Shown here: positions 11,716-23,885 of the stretch, piece after piece | Numbering within the stretch: position 1 is the stretch's first letter | Layout: each line of letters begins with the position of its first letter | Assembly: GCA_947311845.1 (NCBI GenBank) | Contig: CAMZMU010000080.1 | Location: 16,861,854-16,925,853 of the forward strand | Source: Poa pratensis | Taxonomy: Eukaryota; Streptophyta; Magnoliopsida; Poales; Poaceae | Direction of reading: 5' to 3' | Length of the DNA: 64,000 nucleotides | Position numbers and translations under genes: made by a program | Notes under the pieces: model-generated | Told to the model about the DNA's origin: nothing | What the model saw: only the letters and a program-made list of their open reading frames with translations | The model's database searches: none

Positions 11716-12379
11716 CTGCGCCATCCGCACCGGACTACAAGGTTTTCCTCTTTGGTGATAAGGGGACCGGCCGGCGCTACGCTCCACGGCCAACGTCACC
11801 GTGGGCACCCCCCACGTTCCTCTGCAGCCCCAGCTGGCCGTCCTGCATGGATGGTGGTTTCTCTGCCACAGGCATCAGTTTTACGCCCATGGACCGCGTC
11901 CATGGACAGCTAGGCTGCGGTGCACCGTGCTCCCCCTTCTGTCGCCATGTGATAGCCCTTCCGCGGCGCAAGCGTAGGGAAGAGGCCCGGGGCGCCTATA
12001 AAAGGAGGAGGTGCACCACCGTAGCAAATGATCGCATTCTCATTCTAGCTTAGCCACTTACGCGCAAGGAAGAAGAAGACCACAGTTCCCCTTCCTTGTG
12101 TACACCACTGCCAAAAGAGAGCCCTCGGCAAGCTCATTATACTGTAACCTCCATAAGCAGTGCAATACAGACAAGCAGGAGTAGCGGTGTTACCTCCACA
12201 CGAGGGCCGTGAACCTGGGTACGGGCTGGTGTTCATCTCTGTCGTGATGTCCCTCCTCATGCTCGACGAGCACCGTCGCCGTGCAGGTTGAGGGTTGTTT
12301 GACCAACGTGTTCAGCCCCTTACACGAACTCTCTTCGTGAGCTTGACCATCCCTGTTTCGTGGGAGTCATTCTCCGACA
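11716..12379 (+). mobile_element. LTR of a second LTR retrotransposon (left border uncertain)
   Basis: This stretch has a TATA box, then a polyadenylation-type region with a 'cagacaagcagg' motif near 12170. It ends in CA directly before a PBS-like site. It differs from the LTR at 1-171 over its last 200 bases, so it is not simply the 3' LTR of the first element. The left border could not be fixed because no terminal TG with a matching repeat was found. Confidence 0.65.
11997..12003 (+). promoter_or_regulatory. TATA box of the second LTR
   Basis: TATAAAA lies about 380 bases before the LTR end and is preceded by a GC-rich stretch. It is the expected core promoter of an LTR and would set the U3/R border about 30 bases downstream. 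Confidence 0.6.
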
Positions 12380-12381
12380 AT

Positions 12382-12495
12382 TAGCGCGCCAGGTAGGGGG
12401 CTGAGGCGCGTCTTCAACCTTCACCGACCTCTGCACCATGGCGGACACTCACGCAGCTCGCGCCACCCGGCGGGCGCCAGGCAGGGCTGACATTT
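12382..12495 (+). mobile_element. PBS, leader and first codons of gag of the second LTR element, truncated
   Basis: After the LTR end the sequence 'tagcgcgccaggtaggggg' resembles the TTGGCGCGCCAGGTAGGGG type of primer site. A short leader follows, then an ATG at 12438 reading MADTHAARATRRAPG. The frame runs into unrelated sequence near 12495 and soon stops. The element is therefore cut off a few codons into gag, and no further part of it was seen. Confidence 0.65.
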
Positions 12496-15400
12496 GGGAC
12501 CCACATATCAGGTTTTATTAATTATGGAAATAAATGTGGGAATTTTTTTAAAAAAAGGCAGGTGACGTCAGCAGTGACGTCACTGCTTCAGCCGCACGGC
12601 CGACGCACGGCCGAGCTCCGAGCTCCGCCGAGATTACGCTCGAGCGCTCGAGCAGGCGAATGCGTTCGCGAGGCTGGGGATGTGCGAGAAGGCATCGCCT
12701 GGAAGCGGCTGGCGGCGGAGTTGGACCAAATGGTCGTCGGAGATCGCCGGCGGAGACCAACCACGGCGGCGGAAGCATGCGGCACGGCGACGGCTATCCC
12801 GGCGTGGCTCGGCCATCCCGGCAGCTGATCTGTGGCGAAAACGTGGAGGCGGCGACGGCGGAGCGTCCTGTGAGCTCAGATGCGTAGGGGGAGGAGCGGA
12901 GGGGCGGCGGGATGCGGCGGCGCCGCCGGCGACCGTGCCGTCGCGAGAGAGGAAAAGGGAGCGGGGATTTCTGCGTGGTAGTTTTACAAAAAAGTCCGTG
13001 AGCTTTTCTCTAATTGCAAACAGGTCCCGCACAACGTTAAAAATTGGACCGCGGGTTTGTTTGCTGAATTTTGGGGATCTTTTTTGTAAAACGGTGTGCG
13101 CCAAAGACCGTGCGGGGCGACGTGTCGCGTTCCGATTGGGAGAAATCCCGCAGCTACAGTAATACTGTAGCAGCTAGACCCCCGCGCACATCTGGGCCGC
13201 CCATTTGCTCGATCGGACGGTAGGCGTCTATCCGATGACGTGGAGGCGCGACGTGAGGCGAATCGGACCTACTTTTATATATAGAGGCATATAGCGGCTC
13301 AAAAAACAAAACAGATATTGGCCTTCCCTTTGGGCATTCGGATTTCCGATGTAACATCGCAGATCTTACAGCACCTACGCCTGAATTATATATATAAAAT
13401 ATAGATCGTTCCATGCATCTCCACCACACCCACAAATAATGACCAAAAAAGAGTTATCATCACGGCCATGATAAGACGAAGGAGCCAAAGTAACACTGTG
13501 AGTATTTTATAACCAGGTATGCTTTTGTCCGCACTATGTGAATCATCATGCCTATTGTTCCAAGGATAGTGGGAGCTTAACCCATAATTAAGCGGGAGGC
13601 CCGGTTGTGGGTTATTGCGGGTGACAAACATTTGGACAACTTTATGTCGCGAGAGTAGTTTGTTGTAACTTGAACTTTTAATTTCTTGTATTGTCCTCTC
13701 TTAATAATTAATATAAGGGGCAAACTAAAATAATAATAATCAGGCCACATTAACCAAATGGGCAAGTTGGTGTTGGTCACCACTGATCACCACTCACCAG
13801 CAACAGCTAGCACCACCGTAGCTCGCAGACGCGCCAAAAGCGTCGCGGTGCTAGCTAGCTCGTTCCCTTCCCGGGGTCGTGGTGAGCGAACGGCCGGCTG
13901 TCGTAGCCCTGTGCGTCGCCGTCGCGGTGGGGGACCTCCATGGCTGCCAGCCGCGGCTCGACGGAAGGAGCTAGCGAACGAACTCTGTTGCGTTGTGCCC
14001 TGCTCCACGTGAAGGGAGGGCCCCTCCTCCTGTCTCTGAGGGCGAGGGGGAAGAAGAAAACGGGACGAGCCGCGGAGTCGCATCGGCATTTTCTTCGTCG
14101 ACGCCGGGAGCCATTCATTCATCTGGTGCGTTTTTTTTTTTTTTTTGTCTTGGGAGCGAACGGTGACGGGACGAAGGAGAGTGACGAAGACCAGGGAACA
14201 GCAGCGTCTGCGCGCAGCGGCGGCTCGCAGTTGGCGCCTCTGCGGCCTCGCTTTTGGCGGAAAACGACCTGCTCGACAGCTCGAGTGGGTTGGTTTGGAT
14301 GCAATCGCCGCACCTGCGGGAGAATGATGATTGGCGCTTCTGATGCTGCCGGATATACCCTCTCCTCTTTTGCACGAATCCATCTTACATGAATTCTATA
14401 TAAAATCAGCGATAGATCGAGGCCAAAGATTCCAAAACAGTTTGACAAAATATATGTATGCGAGTTCCAGTATCCAACTGGAGCAGAAAGTGATATGTTA
14501 TCATACTAGTACACACCATGATGCATGATGCTAAACGGAACTAATCAAACATGTTTTGGGTTCATTGCCAGGCCTCACAAAGTTCACACGGACGAGGTGC
14601 AAGGAAGAAGTGTCTAGGTTGTAAATATTGGGCGCGCCCCTTTCGAATTGGCATGGTCGAGATGAGATCTATATCTATACGCACCTGAGCTTGATTCCCG
14701 GCTAGTGGCTGCGCTGTGGCCATGTCAGCAGCATCGATAAACAAACAGACGCATACGCTTCACAACTATACGAAATATACATTACACTTGCGCGATTATT
14801 TCATGACGGCATGGTGATGGGCACTCACCATTGATTAATGGACACAAACAGATTTGGATATTTTTATTAATCGGCCCTACGCGAGATCGGACAGAGCTGT
14901 TTTGAGTTTTGACATCTCTGGGTTCACTCCTCTCTCCACTGCGAGCGATGGGTAGATCTCTTGACGTGCGCGCTGGTGTATGCTCTTTTTATGCCACCGC
15001 ATATTCCATCCGCTCCCTCCCGCGTGTGGGGTGGAAACTGACACCAAAAGGCGTGACGTCGACGCGAGTATACAACGACAGATGCGTTCAACAAATGACA
15101 AAAAAAATGGTAGGCAGTGGTTACGATCTTTTGTCGTACACTTGTACTGCGCTGCTGCTTTTATGAAACACAGCGAAAAGTTACGAAAAATGATTGAAAA
15201 ACATAAACTAGGTTGGATGGAAATTTTCCCGAGTGAATATTGATAGAAAAATGCAACTGTTAGGAGAGGAGAAGCACTGCAAAACTCATAACTTTCGTCG
15301 ATCATATAACCGCTACAACAAGCAAAAACAAGATCTTTTCGTAGATACCAAGGCCACGTCGACAAGGCAGCCGCGAGCTTGCTGCGATGAAGGTGCGGGA

Positions 15401-17390
15401 GAAGTCACAACAAAGGGAGGAAACATATGAGCGCTCATCAGGTTCTTTGTCGACGGGAGGTTGCAAGCGTCGCAGAGGCATTAGAGGATGCGAATGTCGC
15501 GAAACTATTTTTGCAGTTGTGAGGCTGTACATAGTGGCGCCATTGGCGGTGTTCGATACACGTGTTGGAGGTGACGACTAGCCGTGAGGGCGCGGTAGGG
15601 TCTGTTTCGCTACGTTCTTGTGGCCCGTCTGCATCGGTTCAGGACACGCCTCCACCTTCCTAGTGGAAGGAGGTTCGAGGAAGGGTGGTTGCTCGAACCT
15701 CTGAGTGGTAGGGGAAGCCCCTTGCCCATGATCTCTGGGGATTTGTGGTGGAGGGTGTTGCGGTAGCGGCCCAATAGATGTGATCTATCGATTACGTCCA
15801 GTGTTCCTCCTTCTCTCATCGAGGAGGATCAATGGAGGTTCTGTAGAGAATGGAAGCAGAGCGGCGAGGTACTAAACCTACTTTCGGGTGTCTTCTCCAA
15901 CGCTGTGGGTGGGCATTGGACCCTCTCAGTGTCGAGATCCAGCTACGAGAAGTTGTCAGCCGATAGACAGGTTGTTGGTTTTGACGGCTTCGATGACAAA
16001 TATGAACATACTCCGGGTAAAAACACTTGATCTCGTCTTCCAGCTTAACCAGACAAAGTCGGCATGCGTGTGTCGTTTCCTTCTTGAATGTGTTTCCTTG
16101 AAAGACGGGATGACAATCCTGAGTTCGACCTTGTTGAACTCATAACATTGGCACGCGTGTGACGATTCTTTTTTAAAGTTTTTTCTTCGAATAGTGAACT
16201 TTTTGTTGTTAGATGACTTGGATCACATGGCATAGAGTTTGTGGTAAGTTTGTGGAGATATTGTCGCGAAGCAGCTCCTTATTGGATGGTCTACGTTTTT
16301 TTTATCCTATTTGTTCGGCATTGATGCTTGGCATCGTTGAATGATAAGTAATCTATGGTTGTGTACATTTATGGATGCAAAGGCTGGGATCATCCTTCTT
16401 TTCTGAAAAAAGTAGTTTCTCTTTTCATCCTTGTACTTTACCCCTTTGCATATGCATGTAGTACCAGAGGCATCTACCCATTTTCTTGCAAAACCACACT
16501 TTGCATGTAGTACCAGAAGCATCTACCCATTTACTTTACCCCCTTTGGATTCAGCCTCCCAAGACCACACTTGCTTTCGTTGATCTGACAAGACCACACT
16601 TGCTTACACAAGTTGCAACTAGTTTTTTTTTCAAAAAGGAGGGATCTGCAAGTTGCAAACTAGTTATTGGAATATTAACAGCAGTTTTCTCATACAAACA
16701 AATGATGGTTATTTGTTGCCATTTTTTTTAGAGGCACTCCATAGGATTTGTTGCTTAATTTTGGCTGCTTTGCTTGGCCCTTGCCAACCATTTCGGAGTC
16801 ATCCTAGATCTACACAAACCTAGTTGCCACTTGCTAGTATAACAATGAACTAATGGGGCCTGTTATCCACTCCTCTGCAAGTGATTGCTCTAACTACTAA
16901 TCGAACACCAAGGTCTGCCTAATTAAAACTAAACAAATTTACAATCACTTTCGACGCAGACTTGCCCTTGCACACCATCCTCTGTCCCATCGGTTAATTT
17001 GTCTTGACTTGAACATGACAGCCCGGCCCCACCGGGTTGAGCTAACTTTGGTTCTCCCGGAGTATTATTGTTTGTTTTCGTAATCCGATTCCTGGGTGCC
17101 CAATCTTGCTTGCCCTCTCGATTACATCAGAGGTTGCCCAGATTCCATGCATCTCCCATTTTTCTATCATCAGTGGGTTGATTAACCCGGCCTATGCTTA
17201 TGTCAGACACACTAGCAGAACTAGTTTTATTTATAGTGATGATCACTTATTGCATCTCTCTTTAATTAACAACCGTGATACCTTTAGCTGTACAAGAAGA
17301 AAAAGATATGCCTTTAACTCTATTAATCTGGAGGCTGCCATTTTATCTGCCTTTGTGATTTTTCTGCACTAATATCCAACAGAACAATAT
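12496..17390. other. Intergenic region without a supported gene
   Basis: No ORF here has recognisable domains or splice-supported structure. The GC-rich parts (12.55-13.0 and 13.8-14.3 kb) give chance ORFs on both strands. A run of about 20 T lies near 14130-14150. A 48-bp tandem pair ('gcatgtagtaccagaggcat' and its near copy) is at about 16453-16535. The rest looks like old, unclassified transposon remains. Confidence 0.6.
12976..13096. repeat. Small inverted repeat with 'ttttacaaaaaagtcc' arms
   Basis: The left arm 'gttttacaaaaaagtcc' and the right arm 'ggatcttttttgtaaaac' are inverted copies about 110 bases apart. The interior has 'taattgcaaacaggtccc', a theme that recurs at 23.65-23.88 kb. 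It is likely a transposon end or a small non-autonomous element. The class was not determined. Confidence 0.5.
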
Positions 17391-17394
17391 AATA

Positions 17395-17488
17395 CTTCCT
17401 CCGATCCAGAAAAACTGTCGTGACCGGTAGTGTTAAATTGTACGTGACTAGTTCAACTCTGGCGATGTTTATTTTGGATCGGAGGGAG
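17395..17488. mobile_element. Short Stowaway-type MITE
   Basis: The termini are 'cttcctccgatcca' at the left and 'tggatcggagggag' at the right, inverted copies of each other. A TA dinucleotide stands before the left end. At about 94 bp it fits small Stowaway (Tc1/mariner) MITEs of grasses. The right-side TA copy is not perfect. Confidence 0.65.
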
Positions 17489-17499
17489 CATAAAATATA

Positions 17500-18000
17500 T
17501 ATAATCGTTAATTTCTTGCACCAACTATCCCAATATGCATCACAAACACACAAAATTTAGCCAACTTTGCACTTGCCGGTTACCATTCCTGTTAACTCAC
17601 GCACATGATTTCCAAGCATAATGGTGATTTAGCAGCATGTTGCCGAACAATATTTCAAGATAGCAACATAATGATTTGGCAAATGTAGTAATTACTTGCA
17701 GCATCCGAAAGACATGATTACATCGACACACACCAAACCACAACAAAGAAAGAATACCAGAAATGGTTGCTGACGTTTTGTGGTGAAAACTACTGACCTC
17801 TCCTGGCCCCAAGATAACAAAATAGTTGGAACTGACAGGCAGTGCATTTTGCAAGCAAGGCTACACATTTAATAAGCCATCTGAAAGACCGAAGCACATC
17901 AGCCAACCAGAATGAAGTAGGAGTAGTACAAGAAAAGAAGTAGTGTAGTCACCAAGCACCAATGATTTGCGAGAAGAGGGATGGGACTTTTTAGGCGTCT
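17500..18000. other. Upstream region of the PHR3-like gene
   Basis: AT-rich sequence without an ORF or recognised repeat. It lies between the MITE and the CT-rich tract and probably holds the distal promoter of the MYB-CC gene. Confidence 0.4.
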
Positions 18001-18941
18001 CTGACTCTCTCTCTCTCTCTCTACAGAGAGCTCTAGAAAGAGAGCTAGCTCTAGAGTCTAGACAGAGGGGGAGGAAGAGTTAGTGTTGGATAAGAGAAGG
18101 GAGAGTGGAGAAAGCTTCCATATTCTGAATCTCCTAGCCCTGCTACCCATCTTCTTCTTTCGTCTTCCAGGTGAGCCTACGGTTACAAAGATCTTATGCA
18201 TTTCATCTGCATACCGATGTCTCCTCGGTTCCTTGGCTCCAATCTAGGAGCCGTAGTTCTTTGTATTGTTTTGGGTAGATTCTAGCCATCTTCCATTCAT
18301 TTTCTTTTAGGCCAACTCTTCTATTGGTTAGTGCTGGAATATGTAATTTGGAAGGGGAAATAAAGCTCATTTCCTAATTTACCTTTTTTCCCATTTCTGG
18401 TCGATGTTGGTCCTTTGTCCTCTTTCAGATTTTTGTTCCTGTTTATCCCTTCTCATTTCCTGTGCATTGACAGGAATTTTCATGAGCTGTGCTAGACACC
18501 AGTATTTTGTCTACAAATCATGTCAATTTTTTTTCTTATTTTTCCAAGAGACTGCCTGCTATTAGTTTTCACCTTGACCTCTGGTGCTCTGAATTTGGCA
18601 CCTGGGCAGTGCGTGAGTATGTAGACATGTAGTCTATGCTGTATGCATTAGTGTTAGTAATCACCACAATTCAGATCTAATCCTGTCGGATAATCACAGA
18701 TTTACATTACTTAGCCAGAAGCAATGGCATTGTGCAGATAAACTGTAGTTCAGCAACAAAAAGGGATTTTGCGGGCATAAACAAGCTACTTCTTCATGTA
18801 CAATTTTTTGCCAGAAAATTCAGTATGAGCATTTTCTGAATTGTATTTATATTCTGAACTATTTGTTTGGACAAGCATTAAAAGTATCAACTGACATGTG
18901 CTGGACAGTGTATGATCAGGTGACTAATCAACTGAAGCAGC
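18000..18941 (+). promoter_or_regulatory. CT-rich leader and probable 5'-UTR intron of the PHR3-like gene
   Basis: A run of CT dinucleotides lies at about 18000-18022, a common feature of plant 5' leaders. A good donor (CCAG|GTGAGC) is near 18170 and an acceptor lies near 18908-18940 ahead of the ATG. The 740-base stretch between is T-rich, as plant introns are. The transcription start was not determined. Long leader introns are common in this transcription-factor family. Confidence 0.5.
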
Positions 18942-20960
18942 ATGAGCTCCCACGGTGTTGTTGCTGCGAAGCCAATCGCTGTGCCAGACAAAACACAACA
19001 TTCTTATGCCTGTGGATCCACACAATCTTCAGTTCATAAGCTGCTGGATGCTAAATTGGATCACCTTGGGTTGCTAGATGATAACTTGTCATCCACCAGT
19101 CAGTCATCAATCATCAAGACCGAGCTCATCCGATCGTCGAGTCTGCCAAAGAGCAGCCTGCCATTTAACCTTCAGAAAAGAAGTCCTGAATCTGATCCTG
19201 AAAGTCCACTGTCGCATGTTTCGCATCCCAATTTTTCAGACCCCATGGCCTCAAATTCTTCAACGTTCTGCACGAGTTTATTTTCATCATCGTCGACAAA
19301 CCTAGCGCCGTGCCGGCAAATGGGTGCTTTGCCTTTCCTGCCTCATCCTCCTAAGTTTGAGCAGCAAGTATTCCCAGGGCAGTCATCAAGCTCCTCCCTG
19401 CAACTCAGTGGTGATACTGGCAATGTTCACGATGAAGCTGAACAGTCAGATGATATAAGAGACTTCCTCAATCTTTCTGGAGATGCTTCTGATGCCAGCT
19501 TCCATGGTGAAAACAACGCCTTTGCTTTTGCCGAGCAGATGGAGTTCCAGTTATTGTCTGAGGAGCTAGGAATCGCTATCACCGATAACGATGAGAGTCG
19601 CCAGTTAGATGTGAGTTCATTGCCCTTACTGAGGCATATACTCTGAAATGTGAAGCTAGAAAATTGTTTAATGAACTTTGGCAGCATGTCTGGAAATCTT
19701 ACTAGTAGTACTGTTCCTCATTTGATATCTTGTTTTTCAGGACATATACGATACGCCGCCGCCACAAATGTCGTCATTCCAGTATCATCCTGCTCTAACC
19801 AGAGCCTGCAGAATCTAGGATCTCCAGTTAAACTACCGCTTAGCTCACCGCGGTCATCTTCTGCATCTGCATCAGCTAACAAGTCAAGATTGAGGTGGAC
19901 ACTGGAGCTCCATGAGCGTTTTGTAGAGGCTGTGAAGAAGCTTGAAGGACCTGAAAGTAGGGTGCTGGTTCTCCTTTATTTCCCAAATATTATACAGTGC
20001 TCTGTTTTCAGCTCTAAAAAGTTCACTTCAATATATCTGATGCAGAAGCAACTCCCAAGGGCGTACTGAAACTTATGAAAGTGGAAGGCCTGACCATCTA
20101 TCATGTAAAGAGCCATTTACAGGTACTACTACATATAATTGCTTTACCTTACCACTGAACAAATGATCAAATATGCTTATTCTCATTTATTCTTGTTACA
20201 TACATCTTGTCTGTTATTGTTCCACAGAAGTATCGCCACGCGAAGTATATTCCGGAGACCAAAGAAGGTAAACAGAGCTACAAAAGATAATATCGGCGCT
20301 TTGCAAGTTTGCCTTTCTGAATTCTGATGCACAATACTGTTATGCAGACAAGAAGACCTCGTCGGACGTTAAGAGAGTACAAGCGAGTAGCAGTGGGAGT
20401 GATCCGTGCAAAACCAAGTGAGCTCTCAGAATTATTACACCGGAGTGCATGCATATAGTAAACAACATGACCTTGCAAATTCACATCGCTTTCCTTCTCC
20501 ATTTCTTAGGAACTTGGCAGAGGCTCTACGGATGCAAATGGAGGTTCAGAAGCAGCTCCATGAACAGCTAGAGGTGGGTTATATATATAGTCATGTGTGT
20601 CAGAGTTGAGACGTACGCTCAATTCATCCGAAATAAATATATCGAATTCTGAAGTTCATACAAGAAAACTGTTAGGAGATTGACAATTTTCTGACAATCT
20701 GACTGTGCTTGCCTTGCCAGATGCAAAGGAAATTGCAGCTACGCATAGAAGAACACGCGAAATACTTGCAGAGGATACTGGAGGAGCAACAGCAGAAGGC
20801 CGGCAATGGCAGCTCGCTCACACTGAAAACCCCAACGGAGCCGTCCGGGTCGACGCCGAGAGATAGAACTGAGCCTGAACCTGCCACCGTTTCTTCAACT
20901 CAGCCGTCGGGAAAGCTGAGTGCCGAGGTTCACGCCCAGAGTGAGTCCCCGTGCTCATAA
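18942..20960 (+). CDS. PHR3: PHR-type MYB-CC transcription factor, PHR3-like
   Basis: MYB-CC factors bind the P1BS element and activate phosphate-starvation genes in the nucleus. Seven exons were placed: 18942-19610, 19741-19956, 20046-20122, 20228-20267, 20348-20417, 20510-20573 and 20721-20960. The start [11 protein letters not shown] opens a 223-codon first exon. The single MYB (GARP-type) repeat is split over exons 2-4, with [36 protein letters not shown] and [13 protein letters not shown]. The CC part has [18 protein letters not shown] and [20 protein letters not shown]. All splice sites are GT-AG. As read, exon 2 hits a stop (TAG) after the first third. One base is missing after 19782 (CAG|TA where CAGGTA is expected). 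With that base all phases agree and the protein would be about 458 residues. The specific symbol is by resemblance to the rice family. Confidence 0.85.
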
Positions 20961-21046
20961 CAGCCGTCACATTGTCCGGCCATTGCCGGGAACTTGTAGA
21001 ATCTCGTCACGTCTCAGTGACAAGCTGCAGGTCTCCATGATATATA

Positions 21047-21305
21047 CTTCCTCCGTTTCTTGATGTAAGGTGTATAATTTTTTCAGAAAAATTCCAAAAT
21101 ATAAGGTATAATGTGATTTATGGACAATTTTACACATCCAAAAATGAATCCTAATTTATAGGGTGTATTGTTTTCAATTTGTGTCTATTAGGAACTCGTA
21201 TCTCCCGATTTTTCCCAGAAGAAGATGACTTCACCGTATGCCAAATATCCATATCTTAATATTGGTGCAGAAAACTATACACCTTACATTCAGGAATGGA
21301 GGGAG
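21047..21305. mobile_element. Stowaway MITE, about 259 bp
   Basis: The terminal inverted repeats are 'cttcctccgtttcttgatgt' and, read inverted from the right, 'ctccctccattcctgaatgt'. Both continue into 'aaggtgtata'. TA stands directly outside both ends (21045-21046 and 21306-21307), the target duplication of Tc1/mariner-type MITEs. It lies just after the 3' end of the PHR3-like gene and may overlap its terminator region. Confidence 0.9.
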
Positions 21306-21469
21306 TACATATGCATGGTCTGAACTTGAGGTTTTAGCTAGGGTTGTATGTATATGTATATATAATCTTCACATCTTCACTTTGGGATTTGGGAATGGAA
21401 ATGGGGAACCAATCTCTAACTATATCAAATCTCACCACTTTAGCCCTCCACTCAGGGTGCCACGTCACC

Positions 21470-23560
21470 GAATACTGTTCATGTGAACAGCATTCGCAAT
21501 TCTACAGTGACGTTCACTGTTCACATGAATAGTACTTTTTGTGAAAAAAAAAATTGAATTTTTTTTTGTTCTCCCATAAATTATATACACGAAATATATG
21601 TGCGTCGCCGAGTAGTTTCCACCCCCGTCATCGCTTTCAAGTTTGGTCGATTCTAACACCTCAATTTTTAGATTCAAATTCGTACAAACATTTCATTTCG
21701 TCAAATTCGAAATTCTTTTAACATTTGTTCATGTGAACAGTATTCGCACTTCTACAGTGCCGTTTACTGTTCGCATGAATAGTACTTTTTGTGAAAAAAA
21801 AATTAGTTTTTTTTTTGAAATTTTTTTGTTCTCCCATAAATTATATAGACGAAATATACGTGCGTCGCCGAGTAGTTTCCACCCCCGTCATCGCTTTCAA
21901 GTTTGGTCGATTCTAACACCTCAATTTTTAGATTCAAATTCGCACAAACATTTCATTTCGTCAAAGTCGAAATTCTTTGAACATTTATTATGTCATTACA
22001 ACAAAATATTTCATACATAAAATTTCTTAAATGATGATTCTCAACCTCTATTGCTTATAAAAACTTTTCCTTTGCATCTTTTTGACACTTTTGTAGGCAT
22101 ATAAACATAAATCTTACAAAGTGGTCAGAGCACATGAATAGTACTTTTTGTGAAAAAAAAAATAGTTTTTTTTTTAATTTTTTTTTGTTCTCCCATAAAT
22201 TATATACACGAAATATATGTGCGTCGTCGAGTAGTTTCCACCCCCGTCATCGCTTTCAAGTTTGGTCGATTCTAACACCTCAATTTTTAGATTCAAATTC
22301 GTACAAACATTTCATTTCGTCAAATTCGAAATTCTTTTAACATTTGTTCAGGTGAACAGTATTCACACTTCTACAGTGCCGTTTACTGTTCACATGAATA
22401 GTACTTTTTGTGAAAAAAATTAGTTTTTTTTTTTTTTTTTGTTCTCCCATAAATTATATAGACAAAATATATGTGCGTCGCCGAGTAGTTTCCACCCCCG
22501 TCATCGCTTTCAAGTTTGTTCGATTCTAACACCTCAATTTTTAGATTCAAATTCGCACAAACATTTCATTTCGTCAAAGTCGAAATTCTTTGAACATTTA
22601 TTATGTCATTATAACAAAATATTTCATACATAAAATTCTTAAATGATGATTCTCAACCTCTGCTTATAAAAACTTTTCCTTTGCATCTTTTTGACACTTT
22701 TGTAGGCATATAAACATAAATCTTACAAAGTGGTCAGAGCACATGAATAGTACTTTTTGTGAAAAAAAAATTAGTTTTTTTTGAATTTTTTTTGTTCTCC
22801 CATAAATTATATACACGAAATATATGTGCGTCGCCGAGTAGTTTCCACCCCCATCATCGCTTTCAAGTTTGGTCGATTCTAACACCTCAATTTTTAGATT
22901 CAAATTCGTACAAACATTTCATTTCGTCAAATTCGAAATTCTTTTAACATTTGTTCATGTGAACAGTATTCGCACTTCTACAGTGCCGTTTACTGTTCGC
23001 ATGAATAGTACTTTTTGTGAAAAAAAATTTAGTTTTTTTAAAAAAAAATTGTTCTCCCATAAATTATATACACGAAATATATGTGCGTCGCCGAGTAGTT
23101 TCCACCCCGTCATCGCTTTCAAGTTTGGTCGATTCTAACACCTCAATTTTTAGATTCAAATTCGCACAAACATTTCATTTCGTCAAAGTCGAAATTCTTT
23201 CAACATTTATTATGTCATTATAACAAAATATTTCATACATAAAATTTCTTAAATGATGATTCTCAACCTCTATTGCTTATAAAACTTTTCCTTTGCATCT
23301 TTTTGACAATTTTGTAGGCATATAAACATAAATCTTACAAAGTGGTCAGAGCACATGAATAGTACTTTTTGTGAAAAAAAAATTAGTTTTTTTTTGAATT
23401 TTTTTTGTTCTCCCATAAATTATATACACGAAATATATGCGCGTCGACGAGTAGGTTCCATTCCCGTGATCGGTTTCGAGTTTTGTCAACTCTAGCTCCT
23501 CAATTTTAGATCCAGGTTCGCAAAAACATTTGGCACATTTTGTCAAATTCGTCGCACTCA
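21470..23560 (+). repeat. Higher-order tandem repeat: three 610-bp units, each of two related subunits
   Basis: The phrase 'catgaatagtactttttgtg' starts each subunit, at about 21524, 21774, 22134, 22395, 22743, 23001 and 23356. The spacing alternates near 250 and 360 bases, so the true period is about 610 bases (609, 608, 614). Both subunits share about 230 bases, including 'cccataaattatata' and 'ccgagtagtttccaccccc'. The longer one adds a tail with 'ttattatgtcatta' and 'gtggtcagagcacatgaa'. The short palindrome 'ctgttcatgtgaacag' is found at the left edge. The last subunit is the most diverged. Short ORFs in it are repeat by-products. Confidence 0.92.
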
Positions 23561-23649
23561 GTCGTCCGTTCGAATTTTCCTCTCACGAGTAGTTGTATAT
23601 CGCCCTACCAAACAACTTCCATGTTCTAACCTTTTTATTTCGACGGACA

Positions 23650-23885
23650 TATAGATGTACCGCTTCTTTGCAGTAAAGTCCTCACGTTTTCCAAAAATTG
23701 TTAATCGGTCCTCCGGAATAAAACATTTTTACAGAAAAGTCCCCGCGTCCCATTTTTTTGCAGAAAAGTCCTCACGCTTTCCAAAAAATGTGAGCCGGCC
23801 TCCCGGAATAAAACACTTTTCTAGCAAAGTCCCCGCATTTTTCCTAAATTGCAAATCGGTCCTCCGGTACAATTGAACAATTTTC
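23650..23885. repeat. Three degenerate tandem copies of a 75-bp 'aaagtcc...cggtcctccgg' motif
   Basis: Each copy has 'aaagtcc', then 'cacg/cgc' and 'ttccaaaaa', then 'cggtcctccgg' and 'aataaaaca'. The theme is the same as in the small inverted repeat at 12.98-13.10 kb. The block is probably part of a transposon terminal region. Confidence 0.65.

Noticed and set aside
11716..12379. Reading this LTR as the 3' LTR of the first gypsy element
   Set aside because: The last 200 bases differ from the LTR at 1-171, and a primer site and a gag start follow it, which marks it as a 5' LTR of another element.
13787..14392. Overlapping open frames on both strands
   Set aside because: GC-rich chance frames with no domain, no splice context and no agreement between strands.
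21643..23223. Series of similar short frames (for example with FHPRHRFQVWSILTPQF)
   Set aside because: They are the same frame repeated in each tandem repeat unit, not genes.
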